Below, in pieces: positions 17,287-25,313 of a DNA stretch of 48,829 nt. The position numbers and the translations under genes were made by a program. The stretch covers positions 1 through 48,829 of the forward strand of contig SEFZ01000029.1 in the NCBI GenBank assembly GCA_004173185.1. The letters run 5' to 3'. Every line of letters begins with the position of its first letter. The stretch's first letter is position 1. Below the pieces are notes generated by a model. The model searched no databases and was not told the origin of the DNA. It saw nothing but the letters and a program-made list of their open reading frames with translations. The DNA comes from Sphingomonadales bacterium. GTDB lineage: Bacteria; Pseudomonadota; Alphaproteobacteria; Sphingomonadales; Sphingomonadaceae.

Positions 17287-18101
17287 CCAGCGCCCCCATG
17301 TCGCATAGCGACCAACAGACCCCGCCGCCTTATATTGTCATGGTCGACGACGAAGAGGATCTGCGCGAGCCGATCGCTGCCTATCTGCGCGAGCAGGGTG
17401 TCGAAGTTGGCGAGGCCGCCGGCGGTGCCGATCTCGATGCGCTGCTGCTGCGCCGAGTGCCGGCATTGGTCGTGCTCGACGTTACGATGCCCGACGAAGA
17501 CGGTTTCAGCATCGCCCGCCGCCTGCGCGCCAGATATGGCAATATCGGAATCGTCATGCTCACTGCCCGCCGCGACGTGATCGACCGTGTCGTCGGCCTC
17601 GAGCTTGGTGCCGATGATTACATCATGAAGCCGTTCGAGCCGCGCGAACTGCTCGCGCGCATCCGTTCGGTCCTCCGCCGCCTCACCGCCCTCGCCGAAG
17701 CGCCGATGATTCTGGCCCCCACCGATCCGGACGACGATGAGGACGAGCATGAAGCCTCTGCCTTGCGCGGCGATTATCACGAGGAATTCTGGATCCCCAC
17801 GACGCGCGGCCAGATCCGCGTGCCGGTCGATACGATCGAGTGGATCGAAGCCGCCAAGGACTATGCCCTGCTCCACACCCCGGAGCGCAGCCACATGATC
17901 CGCGTGACCATGGCCGCGCTTGAGGACGGTCTCGATCCCCAGCACATGATCCGCGTCCATCGCTCGGCTTTCGTGCGTCCCGCATCGGTGCAGCGCGTCA
18001 GCGCGATTGGGCGGCATATGGCGCTTGAGATGAAGTCCGGAGCGGTCGTCCGCGTCGGCCCGCGTCACTGGAGCGAAGTGCGCCACCGACTAAAATTGTA
18101 A
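17283..18101 (+). CDS. Response regulator with REC and LytTR DNA-binding domains
   Basis: This 272-residue protein has an N-terminal receiver domain (about 17-135) with the acidic pocket D22-D23, phospho-Asp D66 (VVLDVTMPDEDGF) and Lys K116 (DDYIMKPFEPRELLARIRSV). An acidic linker (DPDDDEDEHE) follows. The C-terminal LytTR domain covers about residues 170-270 (VDTIEWIEAAKDYALLHT, MIRVHRSAFVRPASVQRV). LytTR domains bind DNA through beta strands rather than a helix-turn-helix. The gene overlaps the kinase by four bases (ATGA), so it is almost surely the kinase's cognate regulator. Targets are unknown; the outer-membrane protein gene 380 bases downstream is one candidate. The receiver has OmpR-like features (RDVIDRVVGLELGADDYIMK), so the REC-LytTR pairing may be a domain swap. 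Confidence 0.93.
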   Translation: MTSAPMSHSDQQTPPPYIVMVDDEEDLREPIAAYLREQGVEVGEAAGGADLDALLLRRVPALVVLDVTMPDEDGFSIARRLRARYGNIGIVMLTARRDVIDRVVGLELGADDYIMKPFEPRELLARIRSVLRRLTALAEAPMILAPTDPDDDEDEHEASALRGDYHEEFWIPTTRGQIRVPVDTIEWIEAAKDYALLHTPERSHMIRVTMAALEDGLDPQHMIRVHRSAFVRPASVQRVSAIGRHMALEMKSGAVVRVGPRHWSEVRHRLKL

Positions 18102-18483
18102 AGAACTACTTGGTCGCACCCTAGTCGCACTGCTACGGACTTACGGGTCAATCCGCTGCATAGCGGTGTCACGCCGCCCAGCCACCCCCCCCGGCCTTGG
18201 CGGCGTAGGGTGACAGTCGCCCCCTAGAAGACTGCGCCCACTCGCGGCCACTCGGACCCCCCGTCCGGGTGGCCGCTTCGGTTTCCGGCGCACAACTCTC
18301 TGAAAACCCGGCATGTTCGTCGCTTCGTCCCGCCGCGAGATCGCCTTCGCCGCAGCTTCGTCGCCCCGGTCGCCGGGCGCGTTCCTTCCCTGAAAACGCC
18401 GCCTAATTGAGCTGCAGACGGTCACTTGCGGCCGCCGACAAGCCCCCGGCACCGACCGGGACAACATCCAGGGAGTATCCCAA
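18102..18483. other. Non-coding region after the two-component operon
   Basis: These 382 bases have no convincing gene. A minus-strand open frame across 18141-18560 has no domain and runs into the barrel-protein gene. The region holds a strong hairpin at 18244-18276 and a weaker one earlier, where the arms TGTCACGCCGCC and GGCGGCGTAGGGTGACA pair imperfectly around 18168-18222. It must also contain the promoter and leader of the gene at 18484. I cannot assign an RNA family. Confidence 0.5.
18244..18280 (+). terminator. Possible terminator or structured RNA hairpin
   Basis: GCGGCCACTCGGAC, a loop of five C, then GTCCGGGTGGCCGC form a 14-bp stem with a single T-G wobble. It is followed by TTCGGTTT, a poor T tract. 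It lies 140 bases downstream of the LytTR gene. A leaky terminator or a stable element in the next gene's leader are both possible. Confidence 0.4.
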
Positions 18484-19077
18484 ATGCGTACTATTCTTTT
18501 CCTACTCGCCACCGTCTCGGCGCTTTCGTTCGCCCAGCAGGCGAGCGCGCAGGACTTCACCGGCCCCCGCGTCGAAGTGAATGCCGGTTATGATTCGACC
18601 AACGCCGATGACGGCGTGGCCGCGACCCCCAACAGCCTGAGCGGCGTCCGCATCGGCGGCGCGGTCGGTTACGACATCGCATTGGGCAGCACCGTGCGCG
18701 TTGGTGTCGAGGCCGATGCCGGCTTCCTCGTCTCTGGCGACAATCGCTACTCGTCAGGCGCGGGCAGCTATCGCATCACCACCGGTCGCGATCTGGGCGT
18801 ATCGCTCCGCGCGGGCGCCAAGGTCGGCGACAAGACCTTCCTCTATGCCAAGGGCGGCTATGCCAACAGCCAATACCGTGCCCTCGCGACGATCGTCGGC
18901 ACCACCGGCACGACCACGACCGACGTACGCAGCAACGAAGACGGCTGGCGCGTCGGCGCCGGCGTCGAGCACATGATCACCGACAAGATCTACGCCAAGG
19001 CCGAGTATCGCTACACCGATTACGGCAATGACGTGTCGCGTCATCAGGCACTGGTCGGCGTCGGTTACCGCTTCTGA
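18484..19077 (+). CDS. Outer-membrane beta-barrel protein
   Basis: This 197-residue protein has a signal peptide (MRTILFLLATVSALSFAQQASAQ) and a small eight-strand barrel pattern of alternating polar and aromatic residues. It ends with the outer-membrane C-terminal signature YTDYGNDVSRHQALVGVGYRF, with Phe as last residue. Features such as VRIGGAVGYDIALGSTVRVG and MITDKIYAKAEYRYTDYGND match the OmpA-like/Omp25-type barrel family of alphaproteobacteria. GGGAG lies nine bases before the ATG. A strong terminator follows 27 bases after the stop, so it is probably monocistronic. The role is structural or adhesive by analogy; no ligand site is visible. Confidence 0.9.
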   Translation: MRTILFLLATVSALSFAQQASAQDFTGPRVEVNAGYDSTNADDGVAATPNSLSGVRIGGAVGYDIALGSTVRVGVEADAGFLVSGDNRYSSGAGSYRITTGRDLGVSLRAGAKVGDKTFLYAKGGYANSQYRALATIVGTTGTTTTDVRSNEDGWRVGAGVEHMITDKIYAKAEYRYTDYGNDVSRHQALVGVGYRF

Positions 19078-19103
19078 GTCCTCCCCCGGCTCGAAACCCC
19101 TGG

Positions 19104-19136
19104 GGCGGCGCCAAAACCGGCGCCGCCTCTTTCCCC
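19104..19136 (+). terminator. Rho-independent terminator after the barrel-protein gene
   Basis: GGCGGCGCC, loop AAAACC, GGCGCCGCC form a perfect 9-bp stem 27 bases beyond the stop codon, followed by the pyrimidine run TCTTTCCCC. Confidence 0.8.
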
Positions 19137-19154
19137 TCTCTCCGGAGAAACATC

Positions 19155-19235
19155 ATGCTCAGGAATTTCCTGACCATCACGCTCGCGACGTTCCCGCTGC
19201 TGGTCATGCTCAGCGTCTGGAACGCCACCGTCTGA
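19155..19235 (+). CDS. Possible 26-residue membrane peptide
   Basis: The open frame MLRNFLTITLATFPLLVMLS followed by VWNATV is preceded by GGAG seven bases before the ATG. It would form one hydrophobic helix. It lies just after the barrel-protein terminator and ends 40 bases before the HAD gene. It could be a real small membrane protein, a leader whose translation couples to the HAD gene, or chance. The good ribosome binding site and non-random hydrophobicity favour a gene; the upstream terminator and lack of a visible promoter count against it. Confidence 0.4.
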   Translation: MLRNFLTITLATFPLLVMLSVWNATV

Positions 19236-19275
19236 TGGCTTGGGCTTTCGGTTTGTGCGCGGTAAAGCCCGCTTC

Positions 19276-19968
19276 ATGCCGATACGCTTGATCTGCCTCG
19301 ATGCCGACGACACGCTCTGGCACAATATGCGCCATTTCGACGTGGCCGAGCAGGCGCTGCACCGGATGCTCGCGCCCTTTGCGGAGGCCGATGCGGTGCG
19401 CGCCCGGGTCGAGACAATCGAGACGCGCAACCTGCCGGTCTATGGCTATGGCGCAAAGGGCTTCATGCTTTCGATGATCGAAGCGGCCATCGAAATCTGC
19501 GGCGACGCCCTGCCCCGCAATGCCATCCCCGAAATCCTCGCCGCGGGCCGCCAGTTGCTCGCGCATCCGGTCGAACTGCTCGACGGGATCGAGGAAACGC
19601 TCGAAGCCTTGGCCGATCACGCGCCGCTGGTGCTCATCACCAAGGGCGATCTGCTGCATCAGGAAAGCAAGCTCGCTGCCTCCGGGCTGGGCGACCGCTT
19701 CTCAGGAATAGAGATCGTCAGCGACAAGAATTCCGAGACCTTCACCCGCGTCTTCGCCGCGCACAATGTGCTGCCCGAACAGGCAGTGATGGCAGGCGAT
19801 TCGATGCGCTCGGATATCTTGCCCGCGCTGGCAGCGGGAGCGTGGGCAGCGTTTGTGCCACAGGAAAAGGCCTGGGCGCACGAAGCCGCCGACGCGCCGG
19901 TGCATGCCCGCTTCCGCCAACTCGCCAGCCTCGCCGAACTCCCCGGCTGGATCGACGAAATAGGCTAA
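19276..19968 (+). CDS. HAD-superfamily hydrolase
   Basis: This 230-residue phosphatase-like protein has HAD motif I (LICLDADDTLWHN, nucleophile D9 and acid/base D11), motif II in LITKGD, a Lys-bearing segment in VSDKNSETFTRVF, and motif IV in MAGDSMRSDILPALAAGAWA. These are the residues for the aspartyl-phosphate mechanism. Cap-domain helices lie at about 20-90. The substrate is unknown; small sugar or nucleotide phosphates are usual for this group. The ATG at 19276 is chosen because it directly precedes motif I; upstream alternatives are TTG codons. The stop interlocks with that of hemW (bases 19965-19968). Confidence 0.87.
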   Translation: MPIRLICLDADDTLWHNMRHFDVAEQALHRMLAPFAEADAVRARVETIETRNLPVYGYGAKGFMLSMIEAAIEICGDALPRNAIPEILAAGRQLLAHPVELLDGIEETLEALADHAPLVLITKGDLLHQESKLAASGLGDRFSGIEIVSDKNSETFTRVFAAHNVLPEQAVMAGDSMRSDILPALAAGAWAAFVPQEKAWAHEAADAPVHARFRQLASLAELPGWIDEIG

Positions 19969-21083
19969 GCCAGCACGATCTCACGCAGGATGGCTTCCAG
20001 CACTGGCATCCCCGCATCGGTGACCCGCAGCCGCGTGCCTTCGCGAACGATCAGCCCAAGCGCCATCACGCGATCCAGCGCCTTTGCATCCAGCGGCGCA
20101 TCGGGAATGCGGGTCAGATCGACGCCCTCGGCCAGTCGCAAGCCCATCAGCAGCGCCTCGACCCCGCGGTCGTTCTTGGGCAGCAATTCCTCGGTCTGCG
20201 CGCCATGGCCGTTGCGCTCGACCGCACCCATCCAGTTTTCGGGCTTTTTGTGGCGCACCGTCGCCATGCCCGTGCGACGGCCATGCGCACCGGGACCGAT
20301 CCCCGCATAATCGCCATAACGCCAATAGGTCAGGTTGTGGCGGCTCTCGGCACCCGGCCGGGCATGGTTCGAGATTTCATATGCCGGCAACCCTGCCGCA
20401 GCGGTGATCGCGCGGGTCGCTTCGAACAGATCGGCGGCGGTATCGGGATCATATTCCGCCAGCTCGCCCTTTTCGAACAAGGTGGCGAAGCGCGTCCCCG
20501 CCTCGATGGTCAGCTGGTAGAGCGAGAGATGCTCGGTGCCGAACGAGAGCGCACGCGTCAGTTCGGTCTCCCATTGCGCCTGAGTCTGCTCCGGCCGCGC
20601 GTAAATCAGATCGAAGCTCACCCGCGCGAAATGCTTCTGCGCGGTATCGAGCGCGCCCAGCCCTTCCTGCACGTCATGCGCGCGGCCAAGGAAACGCAAA
20701 GCCGCGTCGTCCAGCGCCTGCAAGCCCAGCGAAACCCGGTTAACCCCCGCCGCCGTCAGATCGGCAAAGCGCGCCGCCTCCACCGAGGAGGGATTGGCCT
20801 CCAGCGTGATCTCGACGCCCGGCTCAAAGCCCCATGCCTGCTCCGCTGCATCGATCACCGCCGCGACCGTCTCGGGCGGCATCAGCGAAGGCGTGCCTCC
20901 GCCAAAGAAGATCGAGCCCAGCTTCCGCCCCGGCAGTGCCGCCGCTTCATGCGCCAGATCGGCCAGCATCGCCGCGCGCCACGCTTCCTGATCCACGCTC
21001 TCGCGAACATGGCTGTTAAAGTCGCAATAGGGGCATTTGGACACGCAGAACGGCCAATGCACATAAAGAGCGAGCGGGGTCAT
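19965..21083 (-). CDS. hemW: HemW-type radical SAM protein (heme chaperone)
   Basis: This 372-residue radical SAM protein has the CxxxCxxC iron-sulfur motif at C13, C17 and C20 (HWPFCVSKCPYCDFNSHV). It lacks the extra N-terminal residues that mark the true coproporphyrinogen dehydrogenase HemN. Other hallmarks are IFFGGGTPSLMPPETV, EITLEANPSSVEAARF, GVNRVSLGLQALDD, FDLIYARPEQT and the HemW-type YWRYGDYAGIGPGAHGR. HemW binds heme and delivers it to apoproteins. It is on the minus strand with tRNA-Gly upstream, and its 3' end interlocks with the convergent HAD gene. Confidence 0.95.
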   Translation of the reverse strand: MTPLALYVHWPFCVSKCPYCDFNSHVRESVDQEAWRAAMLADLAHEAAALPGRKLGSIFFGGGTPSLMPPETVAAVIDAAEQAWGFEPGVEITLEANPSSVEAARFADLTAAGVNRVSLGLQALDDAALRFLGRAHDVQEGLGALDTAQKHFARVSFDLIYARPEQTQAQWETELTRALSFGTEHLSLYQLTIEAGTRFATLFEKGELAEYDPDTAADLFEATRAITAAAGLPAYEISNHARPGAESRHNLTYWRYGDYAGIGPGAHGRRTGMATVRHKKPENWMGAVERNGHGAQTEELLPKNDRGVEALLMGLRLAEGVDLTRIPDAPLDAKALDRVMALGLIVREGTRLRVTDAGMPVLEAILREIVLA

Positions 21084-21206
21084 CGGCCTAGGGTCACCGC
21101 ACGGAGGAAATCGAACCACGCGCGCCCGGCTGGGCGGAGCGCCACACAGAAAAACACGGGTTGCTGGTCGCGCTACCGAGCGCAGGCCTCGCAAGCCGGA
21201 AGAAAA

Positions 21207-21281
21207 ATGGAGCGGGTAACGGGAATCGAACCCGTGTATTCAGCTTGGAAGGCTGCTGTACTACCATTGTACTATACCCGC
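21207..21281 (-). tRNA. tRNA-Gly (anticodon TCC), CCA encoded
   Basis: On the minus strand, acceptor GCGGGTA pairs with TACCCGC, then comes discriminator T and a genomically encoded CCA (complement at 21207-21209). The anticodon loop CTTCCAA places TCC at 21247-21249, reading GGA/GGG. The T-loop GGGTTCGATTCCC is canonical, and the D-loop contains AATGGT. A run of T directly after CCA may serve for termination. Confidence 0.96.
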
Positions 21282-21470
21282 GAGCCGCGTGCCCACTGCC
21301 ACAAGCACCCGCGAAGCGTCAACGGCAGACGCGCACCAGCGGACACGCTTTCTTCTGTGGATTACCGCCACCCACACGCCCCAGCGGGTTGTTGCGCCCC
21401 CGGCCGGTCACTACCTTCTCCCCGAATCGAAGGGGCCTTCGCTCCGCATCCCACCAGGCAGATCATTCAA

Positions 21471-22424
21471 ATGCGTCACGTCCAGTTGCTCATCCTCGGC
21501 TCCGGTCCGGCCGGTTACACCGCCGCCGTCTATGCCGCGCGCGCCAATCTGAAGCCCGTGCTGATCGCGGGCATCGCGCATGGCGGCCAGCTGATGACCA
21601 CCACCGATGTCGATAACTGGCCGGCCGATGCGATGGGCGTACAGGGGCCTGAGCTGATGCAGCGTTTCCAGCAGCATGCCGAGCGCTTCGGCACCGAGAT
21701 GATCCATGATCATATCCACACCGCGAAGCTCGATACCAAGCCGTTCACGCTGATCGGCGATGCCGATACCTATACCTGCGACGCGCTGATCATCTGCACG
21801 GGTGCCTCGGCAATGTATCTCGGCCTCGAATCCGAACATGGCTTCATGGGCAAGGGCGTCTCGGCCTGCGCGACCTGCGACGGCTTCTTCTATCGCAACA
21901 AGCCGGTGGCCGTCGTCGGCGGCGGCAACACCGCGCTGGAAGAGGCGTTGTACCTCTCCAACATCGCCAGCCACGTCACCATGGTCCACCGCCGCGACAA
22001 ATTCCGCGGCGAGAAGATCCTGCAGGACAAGGTCGCCGAGAAGGTGAAGGCCGGCAAAATTACCGTGCGCTGGAACACCACGCTCGATGAAGTGCTCGGC
22101 GATGCCAGCGGCGTTACCGGCATGCGCCTCAAGAGCGTCGAGACCGGCGCCACCGATGATGTCGAGCTCCACGGCGTCTTCATCGCGATCGGCCACAAGC
22201 CCAATACCGATCTGTTCACGGGCCAGCTCGAGATGGATCACGGCTATATCGTCACCCATGGCGGCCGCGGGCATCAGCAGACCGAGACCAGCATCACCGG
22301 CGTGTTCGCCGCCGGCGACGTGCAGGATCAGATCTATCGCCAGGCCGTGACCAGCGCCGCAACCGGATGTCAGGCCGCGCTCGATGCCGAGCGGTATCTC
22401 GACGGCCTCGACGATATGGCGTGA
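21471..22424 (+). CDS. trxB: Thioredoxin-disulfide reductase
   Basis: This 317-residue flavoprotein passes electrons from NADPH through FAD to thioredoxin. The FAD-binding loop is LLILGSGPAGYTAAVYAARA, the redox-active disulfide is C133-A-T-C136 (SACATCDGFF), the NADPH-binding loop is VAVVGGGNTALEEALYL, and the C-terminal FAD motif is GVFAAGDVQDQIYRQAVTSA. The length matches bacterial low-molecular-weight TrxR. The start at 21471 is the first ATG before the Rossmann strand. The next gene begins within about six bases of the stop, so both probably share a transcript. Confidence 0.97.
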   Translation: MRHVQLLILGSGPAGYTAAVYAARANLKPVLIAGIAHGGQLMTTTDVDNWPADAMGVQGPELMQRFQQHAERFGTEMIHDHIHTAKLDTKPFTLIGDADTYTCDALIICTGASAMYLGLESEHGFMGKGVSACATCDGFFYRNKPVAVVGGGNTALEEALYLSNIASHVTMVHRRDKFRGEKILQDKVAEKVKAGKITVRWNTTLDEVLGDASGVTGMRLKSVETGATDDVELHGVFIAIGHKPNTDLFTGQLEMDHGYIVTHGGRGHQQTETSITGVFAAGDVQDQIYRQAVTSAATGCQAALDAERYLDGLDDMA

Positions 22425-22429
22425 CGCAG

Positions 22430-23260
22430 ATGCGCAGCGCGATCCTCACGGCCTTCCCGCCCGAATGGGACGCGCTGGCGCATCGGCTCGCCGATCCCGA
22501 GACGCTGGAGATAAACGGCACGCCGCTCGTGCTCGGCACGCTGGCGGGCAAGCCGGTTGCGCTGATGCTGAGCGGCATCTCGATGGTCAATGCCGCGATG
22601 AACACCCAGGCGCTGCTTGATCGCCATCCGATACGCCGGATCGTCTTTTCCGGCATCGCAGGCGGCGTCGATCCGGCGCTGCGCGTCGGCGATGTCAGCG
22701 TGCCGGCGCGCTGGGGTCAGAACATGGAATTCGCCTTCGCGCGCGAAATCCCGGGCGGCTTCGCCCCGCCCATCGGCATTCCCGGCGGCACCGATTTGCC
22801 CGGCTATGGCGCGATGTTCCCGCGTGACGTGCTTATCGGCCGTGCGGGCGAGCCGGTCGCCGAGCGCCGCTGGTTCCCGGTCGATCCCGAACTGCTGGCC
22901 ATCGCCGAAAAGCTGGACGTGCCGCTTGAGCGCTGCCTGCCCGGCGATCCGCCGCATTGTCTCGATCACACGCCGATCATCGTGCCCGGCGGCACCGGAA
23001 TGAGCGGATCGGCCTTTGTCGATAACGCCGCCTATCGCGACTATCTCGCCGCAACCTTCGCCGCGACGGTGGTCGATATGGAAAGCGCCGCGGTGGCCCA
23101 GGTCGCCTGGGCCAATCGCGTGCCGTTCCTCGCCTTTCGCAGCGTATCCGATCTGGCCGGCGGCGATGCCGGGCCAAACCAGATGCTAACCTTCATGGGA
23201 CTGGCCGCCGGCAATTCGGCGGCGGTGGTCACCGCCTTCGTCGAGGCGCTTCCGGACTAG
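22430..23260 (+). CDS. MTA/SAH nucleosidase-like purine phosphorylase family protein
   Basis: This 276-residue protein has the nucleoside phosphorylase/nucleosidase fold. Visible are the start SAILTAFPPEWDALA, the phosphate/ribose-site segment IVFSGIAGGVDPALRVGDVS and the family signature VVDMESAAVAQVAW (catalytic base region), followed by PFLAFRSVSDLAGG. Relatives cleave methylthioadenosine or adenosylhomocysteine. It is about 40 residues longer than E. coli MTA/SAH nucleosidase because of an insert near residues 95-175, so the substrate could differ. An in-frame GTG at 22421 would overlap the trxB stop as GTGA and is an alternative start. The stop interlocks with the convergent LpoA-like gene (CTAG at 23257-23260). 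Confidence 0.83.
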   Translation: MRSAILTAFPPEWDALAHRLADPETLEINGTPLVLGTLAGKPVALMLSGISMVNAAMNTQALLDRHPIRRIVFSGIAGGVDPALRVGDVSVPARWGQNMEFAFAREIPGGFAPPIGIPGGTDLPGYGAMFPRDVLIGRAGEPVAERRWFPVDPELLAIAEKLDVPLERCLPGDPPHCLDHTPIIVPGGTGMSGSAFVDNAAYRDYLAATFAATVVDMESAAVAQVAWANRVPFLAFRSVSDLAGGDAGPNQMLTFMGLAAGNSAAVVTAFVEALPD

Positions 23261-24465
23261 TTCGCCCGGAAGTTCGCCGGCGCGACCGATACCGTCACGG
23301 TCTGCCCGGCGCGGACTTCCTGCACCTCCAGCGCTCGCTCCGCCACGCCGTCGCGGCCGAAGCGGAATGCGCCGTCCAGCCCGGCAAAGCCGTCGCGTTC
23401 GGTCAGTCGTGCTTCGGGGAACGGCGTACCCGGCCGCCAGTCGCGCGCGATACGGATCGTCAGCAGCACCGCGTCATAGCCCAGCGTAGACATCCGATAG
23501 GGTGCCGCGCCAAAGCGGGTGCGGTATTTGGTCGCATAAGTGCGGTAATAATTGTCCGGCACGCTGGCGAACCAAGCCCCGTTGAGCATCGCGTTCGCGC
23601 CAATGCCCGAATCGGTGTTCCACAACTCGGTGCCAAGGATGCGCGCGGTCTTGCCGCCCGGCGAGCGCCGAATCACCGGCACCGCCGCGACCGCGCTGCC
23701 GCCCGAACCGGCGATCAGCACTGCCTGATAGGGCGCACGGCCCAGCTTGGTGATCGCGCTGGTCATCGAGCCGGGGCGGCTGTCGAACGTCTCCATCACC
23801 ACGACCCGGCCGCCGACATCTTCCACCGCGCGCAGCATCGCCGTCGATGCGCGTTCGCCATACAGGCCGGTTGGGATCAGCCCGGCAAACTCGGTAATGC
23901 CGTTGGTCTTGGCATAGGCAACCACGCGCTCGATCGACTGGGCAGGCGAATAGCCGAGCAGATAGGTGCCGCCCCCCGCCACGCTGGTATCGTTCGAAAA
24001 GCTCAGCACCGGCACGCGGGCACGGCGCGCAATTGGCGCAACCTCGCGCGCGTCCTCGGCGAGCAAAGGCCCCAAAATCAAGGTGTTGCCATCGGCAATC
24101 GCGCGGCTCGCGGCATTGGCGGCACCGCCGGCTGCGGTGTCATAGGTCGTGATGCGCAGGGTATCGCTCTTGGTATCGAGGATCGCCAGCTGAGTCGCAT
24201 TCGAGAGCGAAGCGCCCACGCCCGCATTGGCGCCGGTGAGCGGCACGAGCAGCGCGACGCGATGCCGCGCGGTATCTTGTGGCAGGCCCGGCGTGATCGG
24301 GCGCGGGGCAACCGGGCGCGGCGCTTCTATCACCGGCGGGCGCTCTGCCTCCGGAATGATGCGCGGTCCGGTCGAGCATGCGGCGAGCAATGCCGTCATC
24401 CCGAGCGCCGCCAAACGGAACATTCCCGAAAGCTTCCGTTGCGGATTTGCTGCGCGGTCTGCCAT
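23257..24465 (-). CDS. LpoA-like penicillin-binding protein activator lipoprotein
   Basis: This 402-residue putative lipoprotein has the lipobox LLAAC, with the lipidated Cys at residue 30. A Pro-rich linker (PPVIEAPRPVAPRPITPG) and a periplasmic-binding-protein type I fold follow (RVALLVPLTGANAGVGASLS, LILGPLLAEDAREVAPIARR, VPVLSFSNDTSVAGGGTYLL). In E. coli, lpoA lies beside rsmI and yraN, as here, which supports the assignment: an outer-membrane activator of peptidoglycan synthases. It lacks the N-terminal TPR half of gammaproteobacterial LpoA. GGGGAGAG precedes the ATG at 24465; an internal Met at residue 15 is an alternative start. The gene is divergent from rsmI with only 11 bases between starts. 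Confidence 0.85.
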   Translation of the reverse strand: MADRAANPQRKLSGMFRLAALGMTALLAACSTGPRIIPEAERPPVIEAPRPVAPRPITPGLPQDTARHRVALLVPLTGANAGVGASLSNATQLAILDTKSDTLRITTYDTAAGGAANAASRAIADGNTLILGPLLAEDAREVAPIARRARVPVLSFSNDTSVAGGGTYLLGYSPAQSIERVVAYAKTNGITEFAGLIPTGLYGERASTAMLRAVEDVGGRVVVMETFDSRPGSMTSAITKLGRAPYQAVLIAGSGGSAVAAVPVIRRSPGGKTARILGTELWNTDSGIGANAMLNGAWFASVPDNYYRTYATKYRTRFGAAPYRMSTLGYDAVLLTIRIARDWRPGTPFPEARLTERDGFAGLDGAFRFGRDGVAERALEVQEVRAGQTVTVSVAPANFRAN

Positions 24466-24476
24466 GACTCTCCCCG

Positions 24477-25313
24477 ATGAACTCTTTACTTGCGCCCGGC
24501 CTCTACATCGTCGCCACGCCTATCGGCAATCTCGGCGATCTTTCTCCACGCGCGTCTCAGATACTCCTGAACGCGGATGTGGTTGCTGTCGAGGACAGCC
24601 GTGTGACAGCGGGCCTTTTTCGGCACCTGGGCGCGAAGGGAAAAATGACGCCCTATCACGATCATAACGCCGATGCCGTGCGCCCCGGCCTGATCGCGCG
24701 GATGGGCAGCGAAGTCGTGGCGTTGGTGTCCGACGCAGGCACGCCGTTGATCTCGGACCCCGGTTTCAAGCTGGTCCGCGATGCCCGCGCAGCCGGGCAT
24801 GCCGTGGTGACGATTCCCGGCCCCTGCGCCGCAGTCGCCGCGCTGACGCTCGCCGGATTGCCGACCGATCGCTTCCTGTTCCTGGGTTTCCTCCCGAGCA
24901 AGCAACAGGCCCGCGCCGAATCGATCGCCGAAATCGCGGCGGTGCGCGCGACGCTGGTGCTCTACGAATCGGGGCCAAGGCTTTCCGCCTGCCTTGCCGC
25001 ACTCGCCGAAGGGCTTGGCGATCGCGAAGCCGCAGTCGCCCGGGAGATCACCAAGCGATTCGAGGAATGCGTAACCGGATCGCTGACCCAATTGTCAGAA
25101 CGCTACGCCGACGCCCCGCCGAAGGGCGAGATCGTCATCGTCATCGCCCCGCCCGGCGAAGCCCCACCCGCCAGCGCCGAAGATGCCGATGCCGCGCTGG
25201 TGGAGGCGCTCACCCGGCTGCCGGTGTCCAAGGCGGCGGGCGAAGTCGCCAAAAAGTTCGGGCTCGATCGCAGGGAGCTCTACGCCCGAGCGATGGAGAT
25301 GAAGGCCGAATGA
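24477..25313 (+). CDS. rsmI: 16S rRNA 2'-O-ribose C1402 methyltransferase
   Basis: This 278-residue tetrapyrrole-methylase-fold enzyme methylates the 2'-OH of C1402 in the 16S decoding centre. Motifs are LYIVATPIGNLGDLSPRA, ADVVAVEDSRVTAGLF, VALVSDAGTPLISDPGFKLV and VVTIPGPCAAVAALTLAGLP, followed by FLFLGFLP and REITKRFEE. It overlaps yraN by four bases (ATGA at 25310-25313). The order LpoA-like, rsmI, yraN is shared with many proteobacteria. Confidence 0.97.
   Translation: MNSLLAPGLYIVATPIGNLGDLSPRASQILLNADVVAVEDSRVTAGLFRHLGAKGKMTPYHDHNADAVRPGLIARMGSEVVALVSDAGTPLISDPGFKLVRDARAAGHAVVTIPGPCAAVAALTLAGLPTDRFLFLGFLPSKQQARAESIAEIAAVRATLVLYESGPRLSACLAALAEGLGDREAAVAREITKRFEECVTGSLTQLSERYADAPPKGEIVIVIAPPGEAPPASAEDADAALVEALTRLPVSKAAGEVAKKFGLDRRELYARAMEMKAE

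Noticed and set aside
19842..21470. Long plus-strand open frame leading into trxB
   Set aside because: It runs antisense through hemW and across the tRNA; only the part from 21471 matches thioredoxin reductase.
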